Assembly: GCF_021347895.1 (NCBI RefSeq)
Contig: NC_067122.1
Location: 35,434,215 to 35,498,214, forward strand
Length of the DNA: 64,000 nucleotides
Origin: Acanthochromis polyacanthus
Lineage: Eukaryota; Chordata; Actinopteri; Pomacentridae
Direction: 5' to 3'
In this document: positions 33,733 to 44,429 of the stretch, in pieces
Position numbering within the stretch: the first letter of the stretch is position 1
Layout of the letters: each line of letters starts with the position of its first letter
Made by a program: the position numbers and the translations under genes
The notes under the pieces: generated by a model
Told to the model about the DNA's origin: nothing
Databases searched by the model: none
What the model saw: the letters and a program-made list of their open reading frames with translations, nothing else

Positions 33733-34150
33733 TGATGAATCAGACATCCAGTTTGGTTCACTTTTCTTTTTCTTCGTTGTGATTCATCCTTCGTTCCCAA
33801 ACCAAACGGCAGCGTTTTTCTTTGGAGTATTTTTGTTTCTCTGGAACTGAATGAACAGCCGTAACCCACTCCCTTGTTTGGTTCTTCTTTTGTTGGATTA
33901 TGTGGAAAACCAGGAGTGGATTGTTTATGTTGGACGGGTCAGACTGTAGAAAGAAGAGACAACTGAAAATGCGGACTGGATTTCACAATGAATAACTTGT
34001 GTTGATTGTTATAAGCCTGTATCCTCCTCTTTATTTGTTGTATAGAATGACTGTGATATTCAGTTTGATATTGGTGACAGGGTTTTTTTTCAACCCTGAA
34101 CCTTTGAAGGGTCCAACATTTTTGAGATGAACCGCTACTTAAACGAACAG
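33733..34150 (+). mobile_element. array LTR 2, short form
   Basis: Runs from TGATGAATCAG to ACGAACA(G), giving TG...CA ends. At the point where the long form has its extra 768 bp, this copy reads CATCCAGTTTGGTTCAC. It lacks the TATA box. Confidence 0.75.
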
Positions 34151-34223
34151 CGCCCAACGTGGGGCTCGAACCCACGACCCTGAGATTAAGAGTCTCATGC
34201 TCTACCGACTGAGCTAGCCGGGC
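34151..34223 (-). tRNA. tRNA-Lys(CTT)-like, unit 3
   Basis: Matches the unit 1 tRNA over all 73 positions, including the A and B boxes. The flank is type Y (GAACAG on the plus-strand left side). No TTTT terminator within about 180 nt. Confidence 0.8.
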
Positions 34224-34293
34224 TTTGAGCCACTACATAAATATATGGCGCCCAACGTATAAAAATTCACCTAATACTATCAACTTAATTTAA

Positions 34294-34798
34294 AGAGTGA
34301 ATGGGACTCTAAAAACCATGATACTATCTTGTGTGGGTTCCCAGCATAAGCAGTGGGATAAGCATCTTCCGGAGTTCAGGTTTGCTCTAAACTCAGCCGT
34401 ACATCAATCCACAGGCGTCAACCCGGCTGAACTCAATCTTTGTCGACCGCTCAGGGGACCACTGGACGTAGTGCTGCAGCCACGAAATGCTGTGCCTGAC
34501 TCTTCAGTCTATTCTAAAATATCCCAGCCCAATGACCTGAAGGACTTTGTCTCCAAAAACCTTTCTCTGGCCCGTAATCCACAGAAAAGGAATTACGACA
34601 AACACCACAGGGACATGGGTTTTGACGAGAAGGACAGAGTCTGGCTATGCGCTCATCCCATGTCCAAGGCAGAAAAATCATTCACCCCGAAGCTCGCTCC
34701 AAAGTGGCAGGGTCCATATCGCATCCTCCAGCAGACTGGACCTCTCAACTATGAAGTGGTTCTTTAGGACAGTGGAGAGGACCATCGCAACATGCATA
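34294..34798 (+). pseudogene. integrase fragment, unit 3 (type Y), interrupted by a nested LTR
   Basis: In frame from RVNGTLKTM to TAG at 34765-34767. The 3' part is split at CATGCATA (34791-34798) by the 1,461-bp insertion and resumes at 36260. Confidence 0.85.
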
Positions 34799-36259
34799 TG
34801 TGGCGTGGCGAAGGGAGAGCTCTAAGGGAAGGGGAATGGAGAATGGGGAAAAATGGCTTGGATTCACACAAATATTGCGACAACGCCACCCAGCGGAATT
34901 TCACCCCCGGGACATTCAATTCTACATGATCAACCAAGGACCATTTAAACACTGAAGGCACACAGGTTCATAATCACTTGGGCTGAGACGTGTTTCCAAA
35001 AATACAACAATTTCTTTATTAATTATGGCATTAAATATAAAAAGCAAGCCACCAGTTTAAATGAGAGAATCAGGAGTACTAAACTTAAACAATAAAGGGA
35101 GCAGGCTGGCTTACCATGGCGGCAGGCAAACAAATAACCAAAAAGAAGAAAAAGGGGGTCCAAATAATCACACCTGTGACAACACACCAACGAAAAAGGG
35201 ATCCGTGAACCACCACCAGGGATTAAACTGCCACTGAGGCTCACCAAACCTGCACAAAAGAAACAAATAATTAGTACTCCTGATTTAGCAGTGCTGGTGA
35301 CCAGACCAATATACACAGTAAAAACACACACGCACATTCACTCACTCCACACAATAACTTTTAAAACACAGGTGACATATGAGGCGTGATAATCCTCATA
35401 GCCTGAGGTTTAACAGAAAAAGTACAATGCAGTAACTCTACACACGTTGGCGGTAAACCTAATGGAAAATACACACCAACACAATCAACCACAGCAAGTT
35501 GTCGGCACCAATCACAGAGCCGGCAAACAGACCGAGAACAAGAGCCGCAACCAAGAGCCGGCGAAAAGAAAGAAAGAACCGAAACAGCCGAGACAGCCGA
35601 GACAGCAGAGACAGCCGAGACAGCCGCCAGTCCAGGGAACGATGATGTCCAATGAACCACACGTTTAGCTGCAACCTAGTAAAGGTAGACAATTAAGCAG
35701 AATTGTCATTAAAATAACATCACCTGGACTTCATTGATCACTTCCTCATTGAGCGATACATACCCGGTTAGCTGTGGCGCAGCGTAGAAGCAATGCAGTA
35801 GGAGGAGATCCAATGACAGCAGCAGCAAATAAACTGCAGCAACCACACAAAATCAGGGACCAGTTGACACATCAGATCACATAATGCGGACCGCATAGCT
35901 TACCCTGTCGTCACAGAAGCACCCACGGCACGCTGAACGGAGCGACCCGTCTCCCAGCGTCACTAAACAAAGTAAAGCAGGCTGTCACTAAATGCGCTGC
36001 ACATCACATCAAAGGGAAGGGGGAAAAGCCCATTACCTGTACCAATGATATGTGCGTCCCGATTGATCACGCCGGATCCAGCCCGCTCGGCTGCGGTTAC
36101 CACCGCGGGGAGAGCTCAAGAGAAAGCATGAGACTGAGGTGAAGCCACCCACCTGTGTATATATATGCAATGGCGCCGGATACCACCCCGCTGTTACAGC
36201 GTCGATTGGAATAGCACAGTGCCACACAGTGGCTAGGAGGGAGAAACCATCCGGCCACA
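34799..36259 (-). mobile_element. nested solo-LTR-like element, copy 1 (1,461 bp)
   Basis: Termini are TGTGGC...GCCACA, so TG...CA with 6-bp perfect inverted ends. CATA is duplicated at 34795-34798 and 36260-36263. Read on the minus strand it has a TATA stretch (complement of 36158-36166), several donor-like GTAATG, GTAAGC and GTATGT sites, and a downstream AATAAA (complement of 35015-35020), as expected of an LTR with leader introns. The plus strand also holds an AATAAA at 35091, so orientation is inferred. A short GAGACAGCC-type 9-bp repeat lies at 35588-35632. The ORFs inside show no known protein. It is unrelated in sequence to the array LTR. Confidence 0.75.
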
Positions 36260-36439
36260 CATATCTCCTGCCTCAAACCGTGTTATCCATCTGCTGAATA
36301 AGTGGATGAGCTCCAGCAAGATCACCTACAGGGAATATTTGAGGAGGAAACAGAGGATGAGGAATTCTTTGGATTCCCAAATACTCCTTCCTGTTCTCCT
36401 GGGAAAGTAACAACAACAACAAAAAAAGAAAAACAATAT
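36260..36439 (+). pseudogene. integrase fragment unit 3, distal part
   Basis: Starts with the second CATA copy and continues ATCTCCTGCCTCAAACCG through the Glu-rich tail region to the A-rich tract before LTR 3. Confidence 0.8.
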
Positions 36440-36850
36440 TGATGAATCAGACGGATGTTTGGTTCACTTTGCTTTTTCTTCGTTGTGATTCATCCTTCGC
36501 TCCCAAACCAGACGGCAGCGTTTTTCTTTGGAGTATTTTTGTTTCTCTGGAACTGAATGAACAGCCATAACCCACTCCCTTGTTTGGTTCTTCTTTTGTT
36601 GCATTATGTGGAAAACCAGGAGTGGATTGTTTATGTTGGACGGGTCAGACTGTAGAAAGAAGGGACGACTGAAAACGCTGACTGGATCTCACAATGAATA
36701 ACTTGAGTTGATTGTTACAAGCCTGTATCCTCCTCTTTATTTGTTGTATAGAATGACTGTGATATTCAGTTTGATATTGGTGGCAGGGTTTTGTTCAACA
36801 CCTTTGCAGGGAGCAACATTTTTGAGATGAACTGCTATTCAAACGAACTG
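36440..36850 (+). mobile_element. array LTR 3, short form
   Basis: Short form with a variant junction (GACGGATGTTTGGTTCAC instead of GACATCCAGTTTGG). It carries a deletion of part of CACTGAACC near 36800. Confidence 0.75.
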
Positions 36851-36923
36851 CGCCCAACGTGGGGCTCGAACCCACGACCCTGAGATTAAGAGTCTCATGC
36901 TCTACCGACTGAGCTAGCCGGGC
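36851..36923 (-). tRNA. tRNA-Lys(CTT)-like, unit 4
   Basis: Identical in all structural elements to unit 1, with a type X flank (GAACTG). No nearby TTTT terminator. Confidence 0.8.
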
Positions 36924-36993
36924 TCTGAAACACTAAGCAAATATATGGCACTCAACGTATAAAAACCCACCTAATACTATCAACTTAATTTGG

Positions 36994-37676
36994 AGACTCA
37001 ACCAGACTCTAAAAACCATGATAGCATCTTTTGTGGGTTCCCAGCATAAGCAGTGGGATAAGCATCTTCCAGAGTTCAGGTTTGCTCTAAACTCAGCCGT
37101 ACATCAATCCACAGGCGTCAACCCAGCTGAACTCAATCTTTGTCGATCGCTCAGGGGACCACTGGACGTAGTGCTGCAGCCACGAGGTGCTGTGCCTGAC
37201 TCTTCAGTCTATTCTAAAATATCCCAGCTCAATGACCTGAAGGACTTTGTCTCCAAAAACCTTTCTCTGGCCCGTAATCCACAGAAAAGGAATTACGACA
37301 AACACCACAGGGATATGAGTTTTTTGAAGAGAAGGACAGAGTCTGGCTATGCGCTCATCCCATGTCCAAGGCAGAAAAATCATTCACCGCGAAGCTCGCT
37401 CCAAAATGGCAGGGTCCATATCGCATCCTCCAGCAGACTGGACCTCTCAACTATGAAGTGGTTCTTTAGGACAGTGGAGAGGACCATCGCAACATGCATA
37501 TCTCCCGCCTCAAACCGTGTTATCCATCTGCTGAATAAGTGGATGAGCTCCAGCAAGATCACCTACAGGGAATATTTGAGGAGGAAACAGAGGATGAGGA
37601 ATTCTTTGGATTCCCAAATACTCCTTCCTGTTCTCCTGGGAAAGTAACAACAACAACAAAAAAAGAAAAACAATAT
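36994..37676 (+). pseudogene. integrase fragment, unit 4 (type X)
   Basis: Carries the same two-T frameshift as unit 1 (AGTTTTTTGAAGAG near 37320) and the shared TAG at 37467-37469. Confidence 0.85.
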
Positions 37677-38088
37677 TGATGAATCAGACATCCAGTTTGG
37701 TTGACTTTTCTTTTTCTTCGTTGTGATTCATCCTCCGTTCCCAAACCAAACGGCAGCGTTTTTCTTTGGAGTATTTTTGTTTCTCTGGAACTGAATGAAC
37801 AGCCGTAACCCACTCCCTTGTTTGGTTCTTCTTTTGTTGGATTATGTGGAAAACCAGGAGTGGATTGTTTATGTTGGACCGGTCAGACTGTAGAAAGAAG
37901 AGACAACTGAAAACGCTGACTGGATTTCACAATGAATAACTTGAGTTGATTGTTAAAAGCCTGTATCCTCCTCTTTATTTGTTGTATAGAATGACTGTGA
38001 TATTCAGTTTGATATTGGTGACAAGGTTTTGTTCAAAACCTTTGCAGGGTGCGACATTTTTGAGATGAACTGCCAATTAAACAAACTG
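37677..38088 (+). mobile_element. array LTR 4, short form
   Basis: TGATGAATCAGACATCCAG start, no TATA. It shares the shortened CAAAACCTTTGCAGG region with LTR 3, which groups these two copies. Confidence 0.75.
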
Positions 38089-38161
38089 CGCCCAACGTGG
38101 GGCTCGAACCCACGACCCTGAGATTAAGAGTCTCATGCTCTACCGACTGAGCTAGCCGGGC
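38089..38161 (-). tRNA. tRNA-Lys(CTT)-like, unit 5
   Basis: Full-length and structurally intact, with type X flank AAACTG. No nearby TTTT terminator. Confidence 0.8.
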
Positions 38162-38231
38162 TCTGAGCCTCTATGCAAATATATGGCACTCAACGTATAA
38201 AAACCCACCTAATACTATCAACTTAATTTGA

Positions 38232-38906
38232 AGACTCAACCAGACTCTAAAAACCATGATAGCATCTTTTGTGGGTTATCAGCATAAGCATCTTCCAGAG
38301 TTCAGGTTTGCTCTAAACTCAGCCGTACATCACTCCACAGGCGTCAACCCAGCTGAACTCAATCTTTGTCGACTGCTCAGGGGACCACTGGACGTAGTGC
38401 TGCAGCCACGAGGTGCTGTGCCTGACTCTTCAGTCTATTCTAAAATATCCCAGCTCAGTGACCTGAAGGACTTTGTCTCCAAAAAACTTTCTCTGGCCCG
38501 TAATCCACAGAAAAGGAATTACGACAAACACCACAGGGATATGAGTTTTTTGAAGAGAAGGACAGAGTCTGGCGATGCGCTCATCCCATGTCCAAGGCAG
38601 AAAAATCATTCACCGCGAAGCTCGCTCCAAAATGGCAGGGTCCATATCGCATCCTCCAGCAGACTGGACCTCTCAACTATGAAGTGGTTCTTTAGGACAG
38701 TGGAGAGGACCATCGCAACATGCATATCTCCCGCCTCAAACCGTGTTATCCATCTGCTGAATAAATGGATGAGCTCCAGCAAGATCACCTACAGGGAATA
38801 TTTGAGGAGGAAACAGAGGATGAGGAATTGTTTGGATTCCCAAATACTCCTTCCAGTTCTCCTGGGACAGAAACAACAACAAAAAAAAAGGAAAGAAAAA
38901 CAACAA
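38232..38906 (+). pseudogene. integrase fragment, unit 5 (type X)
   Basis: Lacks 12 bp near 38281 (the QWDK codons) relative to the other units. It carries the X frameshift and the shared TAG at 38693-38695. Confidence 0.85.
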
Positions 38907-40097
38907 TGATGAATGATGAGTCAGACAGCCACAGGTTAAGACAGTCATACAGAAATCAGCTTTATAAGTTGACAGAATATGAAACAACTGCCTTACTTTG
39001 ACCTCCGAATTCAAATGGCACCGCTTAAATAATAATACTACTAATAATAAAGTACTTGATTTTATGTGCTTCAAATGTACTTTTGAACCGGAATCAGAAC
39101 CACTGTAGTGTTTAGTCAATTATAAATATGCACTCAAGTAGTACATTTTAAAGCCAGCGTATTTTTGAGGTACTTAATAGGAGGAAGTAAAAGGCAATTG
39201 GGTGCATTATTTCTGAAATACTGGTGGGCATTTACTAGCCATATATAGACTGGTCATGGGGTCGTGTATATTGTTACTGTATTTGCCTTCGATGTGCTGT
39301 GCTTTTTGTTTTTTTTCCCCCAAAGGGGTGGTGGGGGGGTGGGCGGTGGCGACAGCCAAAGTGCAATATATATATAGAATGTATGGAGAAAGTGTATGAA
39401 CATTCACCAGACCTCCACGCCCCGTCAGCCCATCTGATTTCCAGACAGTAAGATGGTGGTGTTTTCCGCGCGCTGGGGAGGCCAGCCCTGCTACTTCCCC
39501 ATATCTGCAGTGCTCCAGAGCAGTATGGTGGTGGCAAGTCAGCGACAGATTGTTCATGGTGTAGGTCTCCCCACGTAATCGCTACAAATGGTGCGCGGTT
39601 ACCTGTTACCGATTGCCGGCGCAAGTCGGACTTTGCCCCAAAAGACGCCAGCCGCAGCGCGAGCATCTCCGCCGCACACGAAAAACAGCACTGACCTGTG
39701 AGTTTGGTTCACTTTCCTTTTTCTTCTTTGTGATTCATTCTCCGTTCCCAAACCGAAAGACAGCGTTTTTCTTTCAAGCATTTTTGTTTCTTTGGAACTG
39801 AATGAGAATGAACAGCCGTAACCCACTCTCCTTGTTTGGTTCTTCTTTTGTTGGATTATTTGGAAAACCAAGAGTGGATTGTTTATGTTGGATGGGTCGG
39901 ACTGTCGAAGGAAGAGACAACTGAAAATGCGGACTGGATTTCACTATAATTACTTGTTGTAAGCCTGCAACTCCTCTTTATTTGTTGTGTAGGATGACTG
40001 CAACATTCAGTTTGATATTGGTGACAAGGTTTTTTTTCAACCCTGAACCTTTGAAGGGTCCAACATTTTTGAGATGAACCGCTACTTAAACGAACAG
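38907..40097 (+). mobile_element. array LTR 5, long form (1,191 bp)
   Basis: Near-identical twin of LTR 1 up to about 40027 (offset 7189 bp), including the TATA at 39366-39377. From 40042 its last 55 bp match LTR 2 instead (offset 5947 bp). It is therefore a recombinant LTR. Confidence 0.8.
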
Positions 40098-40170
40098 CGC
40101 CCAACGTGGGGTTCGAACCCACGACCCTGAGATTAAGAGTCTCATGCTCTACCGACTGAGCTAGCCGGGC
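40098..40170 (-). tRNA. tRNA-Lys(CTT)-like, unit 6
   Basis: Intact cloverleaf with one substitution in the T loop (TTCGAAC instead of TTCGAGC), which keeps B-box function plausible. Its flanks are type Y, like unit 3. Confidence 0.8.
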
Positions 40171-40240
40171 TTTGAGCCACTACATAAATATATGGCGCCC
40201 AACGTATAAAAATTCACCTAATACTATCAACTTAATTTAA

Positions 40241-40745
40241 AGAGTGAATGGGACTCTATAAACCATGATACTATCTTGTGTGGGTTCCCAGCATAAGCAG
40301 TGGGATAAGCATCTTCCGGAGTTCAGGTTTGCTCTAAACTCAGCCGTACATCAATCCACAGGCGTCAACCCGGCTGAACTCAATCTTTGTCGACCGCTCA
40401 GGGGACCACTGGACGTAGTGCTGCAGCCACGAGATGCTGTGCCTGACTCTTCAGTCTATTCTAAAATATCCCAGCCCAATGACCTGAAGGACTTTGTCTC
40501 CAAAAACCTTTCTCTGGCCCGTAATCCACAGAAAAGGAATTACGACAAACACCACAGGGACATGGGTTTTGACGAGAAGGACAGAGTCTGGCTATGCGCT
40601 CATCCCATGTCCAAGGCAGAAAAATCATTCACCCCGAAGCTCGCTCCAAAGTGGCAGGGTCCATATCGCATCCTCCAGCAGACTGGACCTCTCAACTATG
40701 AAGTGGTTCTTTAGGACAGTGGAGAGGACCATCGCAACATGCATA
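40241..40745 (+). pseudogene. integrase fragment, unit 6 (type Y), interrupted by a nested LTR
   Basis: Has an additional TAA in place of AAA in the opening TLKTM block (near 40258), then the Y frame to TAG at 40712-40714. Broken at CATA (40742-40745) exactly as in unit 3. Confidence 0.85.
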
Positions 40746-42206
40746 TGTGGCATGGCGAAGGGAGAGCTCTAAGGGAAGGGGAATGGAGAATGGGGAAAAA
40801 TGGCTAGGATTCACACAAATATCGCGACAACGCCACCCAGGGGAATTTCACCCCCGGGACATTCAATTCTACATGATCAACCAAGGACCATTTAAACACT
40901 GAAGGCACACAGGTTCATAATCACTTGGGCTGAGACGTGTTTCCAAAAATACAACAATTTCTTTATTAATTATGGCATTAAATATAAAAAGCAAGCCACC
41001 AGTTTAAATGAGAGAATCAGGAGTACTAAACTTAAACAATAAAGGGAGCAGGCTGGCTTACCATGGCGGCAGGCAAACAAATAACCAAAAAGAAGAAAAA
41101 GGGGGTCCAAATAATCACACCTGTGACAACACACCAACGAAAAAGGGATCCGTGAACCACCACCAGGGATTAAACTGCCGCCGAGGCTCACCAAACCTGC
41201 ACAAAAGAAACAAATAATTAGTACTCCTGATTTAGCAGTGCTGGTGACCAGACCAATATACACAGTAAAAACACACACGCACATTCACTCACTCCACACA
41301 ATAACTTTTAAAACACAGGTGACATATGAGGCGTGATAATCCTCATAGCCTGAGGTTTAACAGAAAAAGTACAATGCAGTAACTCTACACACGTTGGCGG
41401 TAAACCTAATGGAAAATACACACCAACACAGTTAACCACAGCAAGTTGTCGGCACCAATCACAGAGCCGGCAAACAGACCGAGAACAAGAGCCGCAACCA
41501 AGAGCCGGCGAAAAGAAAGAAAGAACCGAAACAGCCGAGACAGCAGAGACAGCAGAGACAGCCGAGACAGCCGCCAGTCCAGGGAACGATGATGTCCAAT
41601 GAACCACACGTTTAGCTGCAACCTAGTAAAGGTAGACAATTAAGCAGAATTGTCATTAAAATAACATCACCTGGACTTCATTGATCACTTCCTCATTGAG
41701 CGATACATACCCGGTTAGCTGTGGCGCAGCGTAGAAGCAATGCAGTAGGAGGAGATCCAATGACAGCAGCAGCAAATAAACTGCAGCAACCACACAAAAT
41801 CAGGGACCAGTTGACACATCAGATCACATAATGCGGACCGCATAGCTTACCCTGTCGTCACAGAAGCACCCACGGCACGCTGAACGGAGCGACCCGTCTC
41901 CCAGCGTCACTAAACAAAGTAAAGCAGGCTGTCACTAAATGCGCTGCACATCACATAAAAGGGAAGGGGGAAAAGCCCATTACCTGTACCAATGATATGT
42001 GCGTCCCGATTGATCACGCCGGATCCAGCCCGCTCGGCTGCGGTTACCACCGCGGGGAGAGCTCAAGAGAAAGCATGAGACTGAGGTGAAGCCACCCACC
42101 TGTGTATATATATGCAATGGCGCCGGATACCACCCCGCTGTTACAGCGTCGATTGGAATAGCACAGTGCCACACAGTGGCTAGGAGGGAGAAACCATCCG
42201 GCCACA
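40746..42206 (-). mobile_element. nested solo-LTR-like element, copy 2 (1,461 bp)
   Basis: Same length, termini and CATA duplication (40742-40745, 42207-42210) as copy 1, with only scattered substitutions. Both sit at the identical nucleotide of the host unit, so this is one insertion duplicated with its host and not two events. Confidence 0.8.
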
Positions 42207-42385
42207 CATATCTCCCGCCTCAAACCGTGTTATCCATCTGCTGAATAAGTGGATGAGCTCCAGCAAGATCACCTACAGGGAATATTTGAGGAGGAAACAG
42301 AGGATGAGGAATTCTTTGGATTCCCAAATACTCCTTCCTGTTCTCCTGGGAAAGAACAACAACAACAAAAAAAGAAAAACAATAT
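42207..42385 (+). pseudogene. integrase fragment unit 6, distal part
   Basis: Continues the host unit after the nested element to the A-rich tract before LTR 6. Confidence 0.8.
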
Positions 42386-42798
42386 TGATGAATCAGACAT
42401 CCAGTTTGGTTCACTTTGCTTTATCTTCGTTGTGATTCATCCTTCGTTCCCAAACCAAATGGCAGCGTTTTTCTTTGGAGTATTTTTGTTTCTCTGGAAC
42501 TGAATGAACAGCCGTAACCCACTCCCTTGTTTGGTTCTTCTTTTGTTGGATTATGTGGAAAACCAGGAGTGGATTGTTTATGTTGGACGGGTCAGACTGT
42601 AGAAAGAAGAGACTACTGAAAATGCAGACTGGATTTCACAATGAATAACTTGTGTTGATTGTTAAAAGCCTTTATCCTCCTCTTTATTGTATAGAATGAC
42701 TGTGATATTTGGTTTGATATCGGTGACAGGGTTTTGTTCAACACTGAACCTTTGCTGGGTGCAACATTTTTGAGATGAACTGCTACTCAAACAAACTG
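42386..42798 (+). mobile_element. array LTR 6, short form
   Basis: Short form with the CATCCAGTTTGG junction and a small deletion in the TTTATTTGTTG stretch near 42685. Confidence 0.75.
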
Positions 42799-42871
42799 CA
42801 CCTGACGTGGGGCTCGAACCCACGACCCTGAGATTAAGAGTCTCATGCTCTACCGACTGAGCTAGCCGGGC
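42799..42871 (-). tRNA. tRNA-Lys(CTT)-like, unit 7, acceptor-damaged
   Basis: The 3' acceptor strand reads GTCAGGT, giving one mismatch against GCCCGGC. The remaining arms, boxes and the CTT anticodon are intact. Confidence 0.7.
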
Positions 42872-42941
42872 TCTGAAGCACTAAGCAAATATATGGCACT
42901 CAACGTATAAAAACCCACCTAATACTATCAACTTAATTTAA

Positions 42942-43622
42942 AGAGTGAATGGGACTCTAAAAACCATGATAGCATCTTTTGTGGGTTCCCAGCATAAGCA
43001 GTGGGATAAGCATCTTCCAGAGTTCAGGTTTGCTCTAAACTCAGCCGTACATCACTCCACAGGCGTCAACCCGGCTGAACTCAATCTTTGTCGACCGCTC
43101 AGGTTACCACGGGACGTAGTGCTGCAGCCACGAGGTGCTGTGCCTGACTCTTCAGTCTATTCTAAAATATCCCAGCCCAATGACCTGAAGGACTTTGTCT
43201 CCAAAAACCTTTCTCTGGCCCGTAATCCACAGAAAAGGAATTACGACAAACACCACAGGGACATGAGTTTTGACGAGAAGGACAGAGTCTGGCGATGCGC
43301 TCATCCCATGTCCAAGGCAGAAAAATCATTCACCCCGAAGCTCGCTCCAAAGTGGCAGGCTCCATATCGCATCCTCCAGCAGACTGGACCTCTCAGCTAT
43401 GAAGTGGTTCTTTAGGACAGTGGAGAGGACCATCGCAACATGCATATCTCCCGCCTCAAACCGTGTTATCCATCTGCTGAATAAGTGGATGAGCTCCAGC
43501 AAGATCACCTACAGGGAATATTTGAGGAGGAAACAGAGGATGAGGAATTCTTTGGATTCCCAAATACTCCTTCCTGTTCTCCTGGGAAAGAAACAATATC
43601 AACAAAAAAAGAAAAACAATAT
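42942..43622 (+). pseudogene. integrase fragment, unit 7 (mixed type)
   Basis: Starts with the Y-type RVNGTLKTM, then has the X-type ATAGCATCTTTTG segment, then the Y-type uninterrupted frame through FDEKDRVW to TAG at 43413-43415. The preceding second binding-site motif is X-type. The unit is a mosaic of both types. Confidence 0.85.
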
Positions 43623-44028
43623 TGATGAATCTGATATCCAGTTTGGTTCACTTTTCTTTTTCTTCGTTGTGATTCATCCTTCGTTCCCAAACCAAACGGC
43701 AGCGTTTTTCTTTGGAGTATTTTTGTTTCTCTGGAACTGAATGAACAGCCGTAACCCACTCCCTTGTTTGGTTCTTCTTTTGTTGGATTATGTGGAAAAC
43801 CAGGAGTGGATTATTTATGTTGGACCGGTCAGACTGTAGAAAGAAGAGACAACTGAAAACGCTGACTGGATTTCACAATGAATAACTTGAGTTGATTGTT
43901 ATAAGCCTGTATCCTCCTCTTTATTTGTTGTATAGAATGACTGTGATATTCGGTTTGATATTGGTGACAAGGTTTTTTTCAACACTGAACCTTTGCAGGG
44001 TGCAGCATTTTTTAGTTGAACCGCTACA
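43623..44028 (+). mobile_element. array LTR 7, 3'-truncated short form
   Basis: Follows the short-form sequence until GAACCGCTAC and then diverges about 13 bp before the expected LTR end. No tRNA complement follows. This is the right edge of the array. Confidence 0.75.
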
Positions 44029-44030
44029 AG

Positions 44031-44429
44031 CTTGAAGCAGGGATCATAACAATAGCATGTTGTGAATTCTTGGATATAACGTGCAATGTTTTGAGTCGAG
44101 TTATGTTGAAATTATTTGTAGAGATTCAGCTGTTTTGCTGCACGTGACTATGCTAGGCTAGCGGACCCATTTCTCGTAAGTTGCTAACACAGAATTAGTG
44201 AAGTTTGACACTGACAGTTTAGGTGTCATTTAATGTGTAATTTGGTGTGATGTCAGAGACCATGTAAGTGACAGAGACACGTTTTAATGGATGCATTTTT
44301 GTGCATTTGTTTTATAAAGCCCACAGGTGTTTATTATGTCAAATTCAAGATACTGTCTATACATTTGGTGTTATTGAGTAATTTACAAAATGAATAGCAT
44401 ATTTTTGTGTCATTATTTCCTTGCTGAAG
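44031..44429. other. unassigned DNA right of the array
   Basis: AT-rich sequence with no recognised features. Confidence 0.4.

Larger units (their letters stand above)
30398..44030 (+). repeat. tandem LTR-element array with seven tRNA-Lys copies
   Basis: Seven units repeat head to tail. tRNA-to-tRNA spacings are 2023, 1242, 2700, 1238, 2009 and 2701 bp. Three sizes are explained by one base unit of about 1.24 kb, plus either a long-form LTR (+0.77 kb) or a nested 1,461-bp element with its CATA duplication (+1.465 kb). Two sequence types alternate. Units 1, 4 and 5 (type X) have TGGCACTCAACG and an out-of-frame integrase. Units 2, 3 and 6 (type Y) have TGGCGCCCAACG and the in-frame integrase. 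Unit 7 mixes the two. The array looks like LTR elements sharing LTRs and amplified by unequal recombination. It begins flush against the LINE tail and ends inside a truncated eighth LTR. Confidence 0.9.

Noticed and set aside
35361..35692. Ala-Val-Ser repeat ORFs in the nested element
   Set aside because: They read the 9-bp GAGACAGCC tandem repeat. The identical ORF in copy 2 reflects duplication, not selection.
30398..44030. A genuine tRNA-Lys gene cluster of the ordinary kind
   Set aside because: Each copy sits at an LTR/internal junction in primer-site orientation, lacks a nearby TTTT, and two copies are structurally damaged. An ordinary cluster remains possible but explains less.
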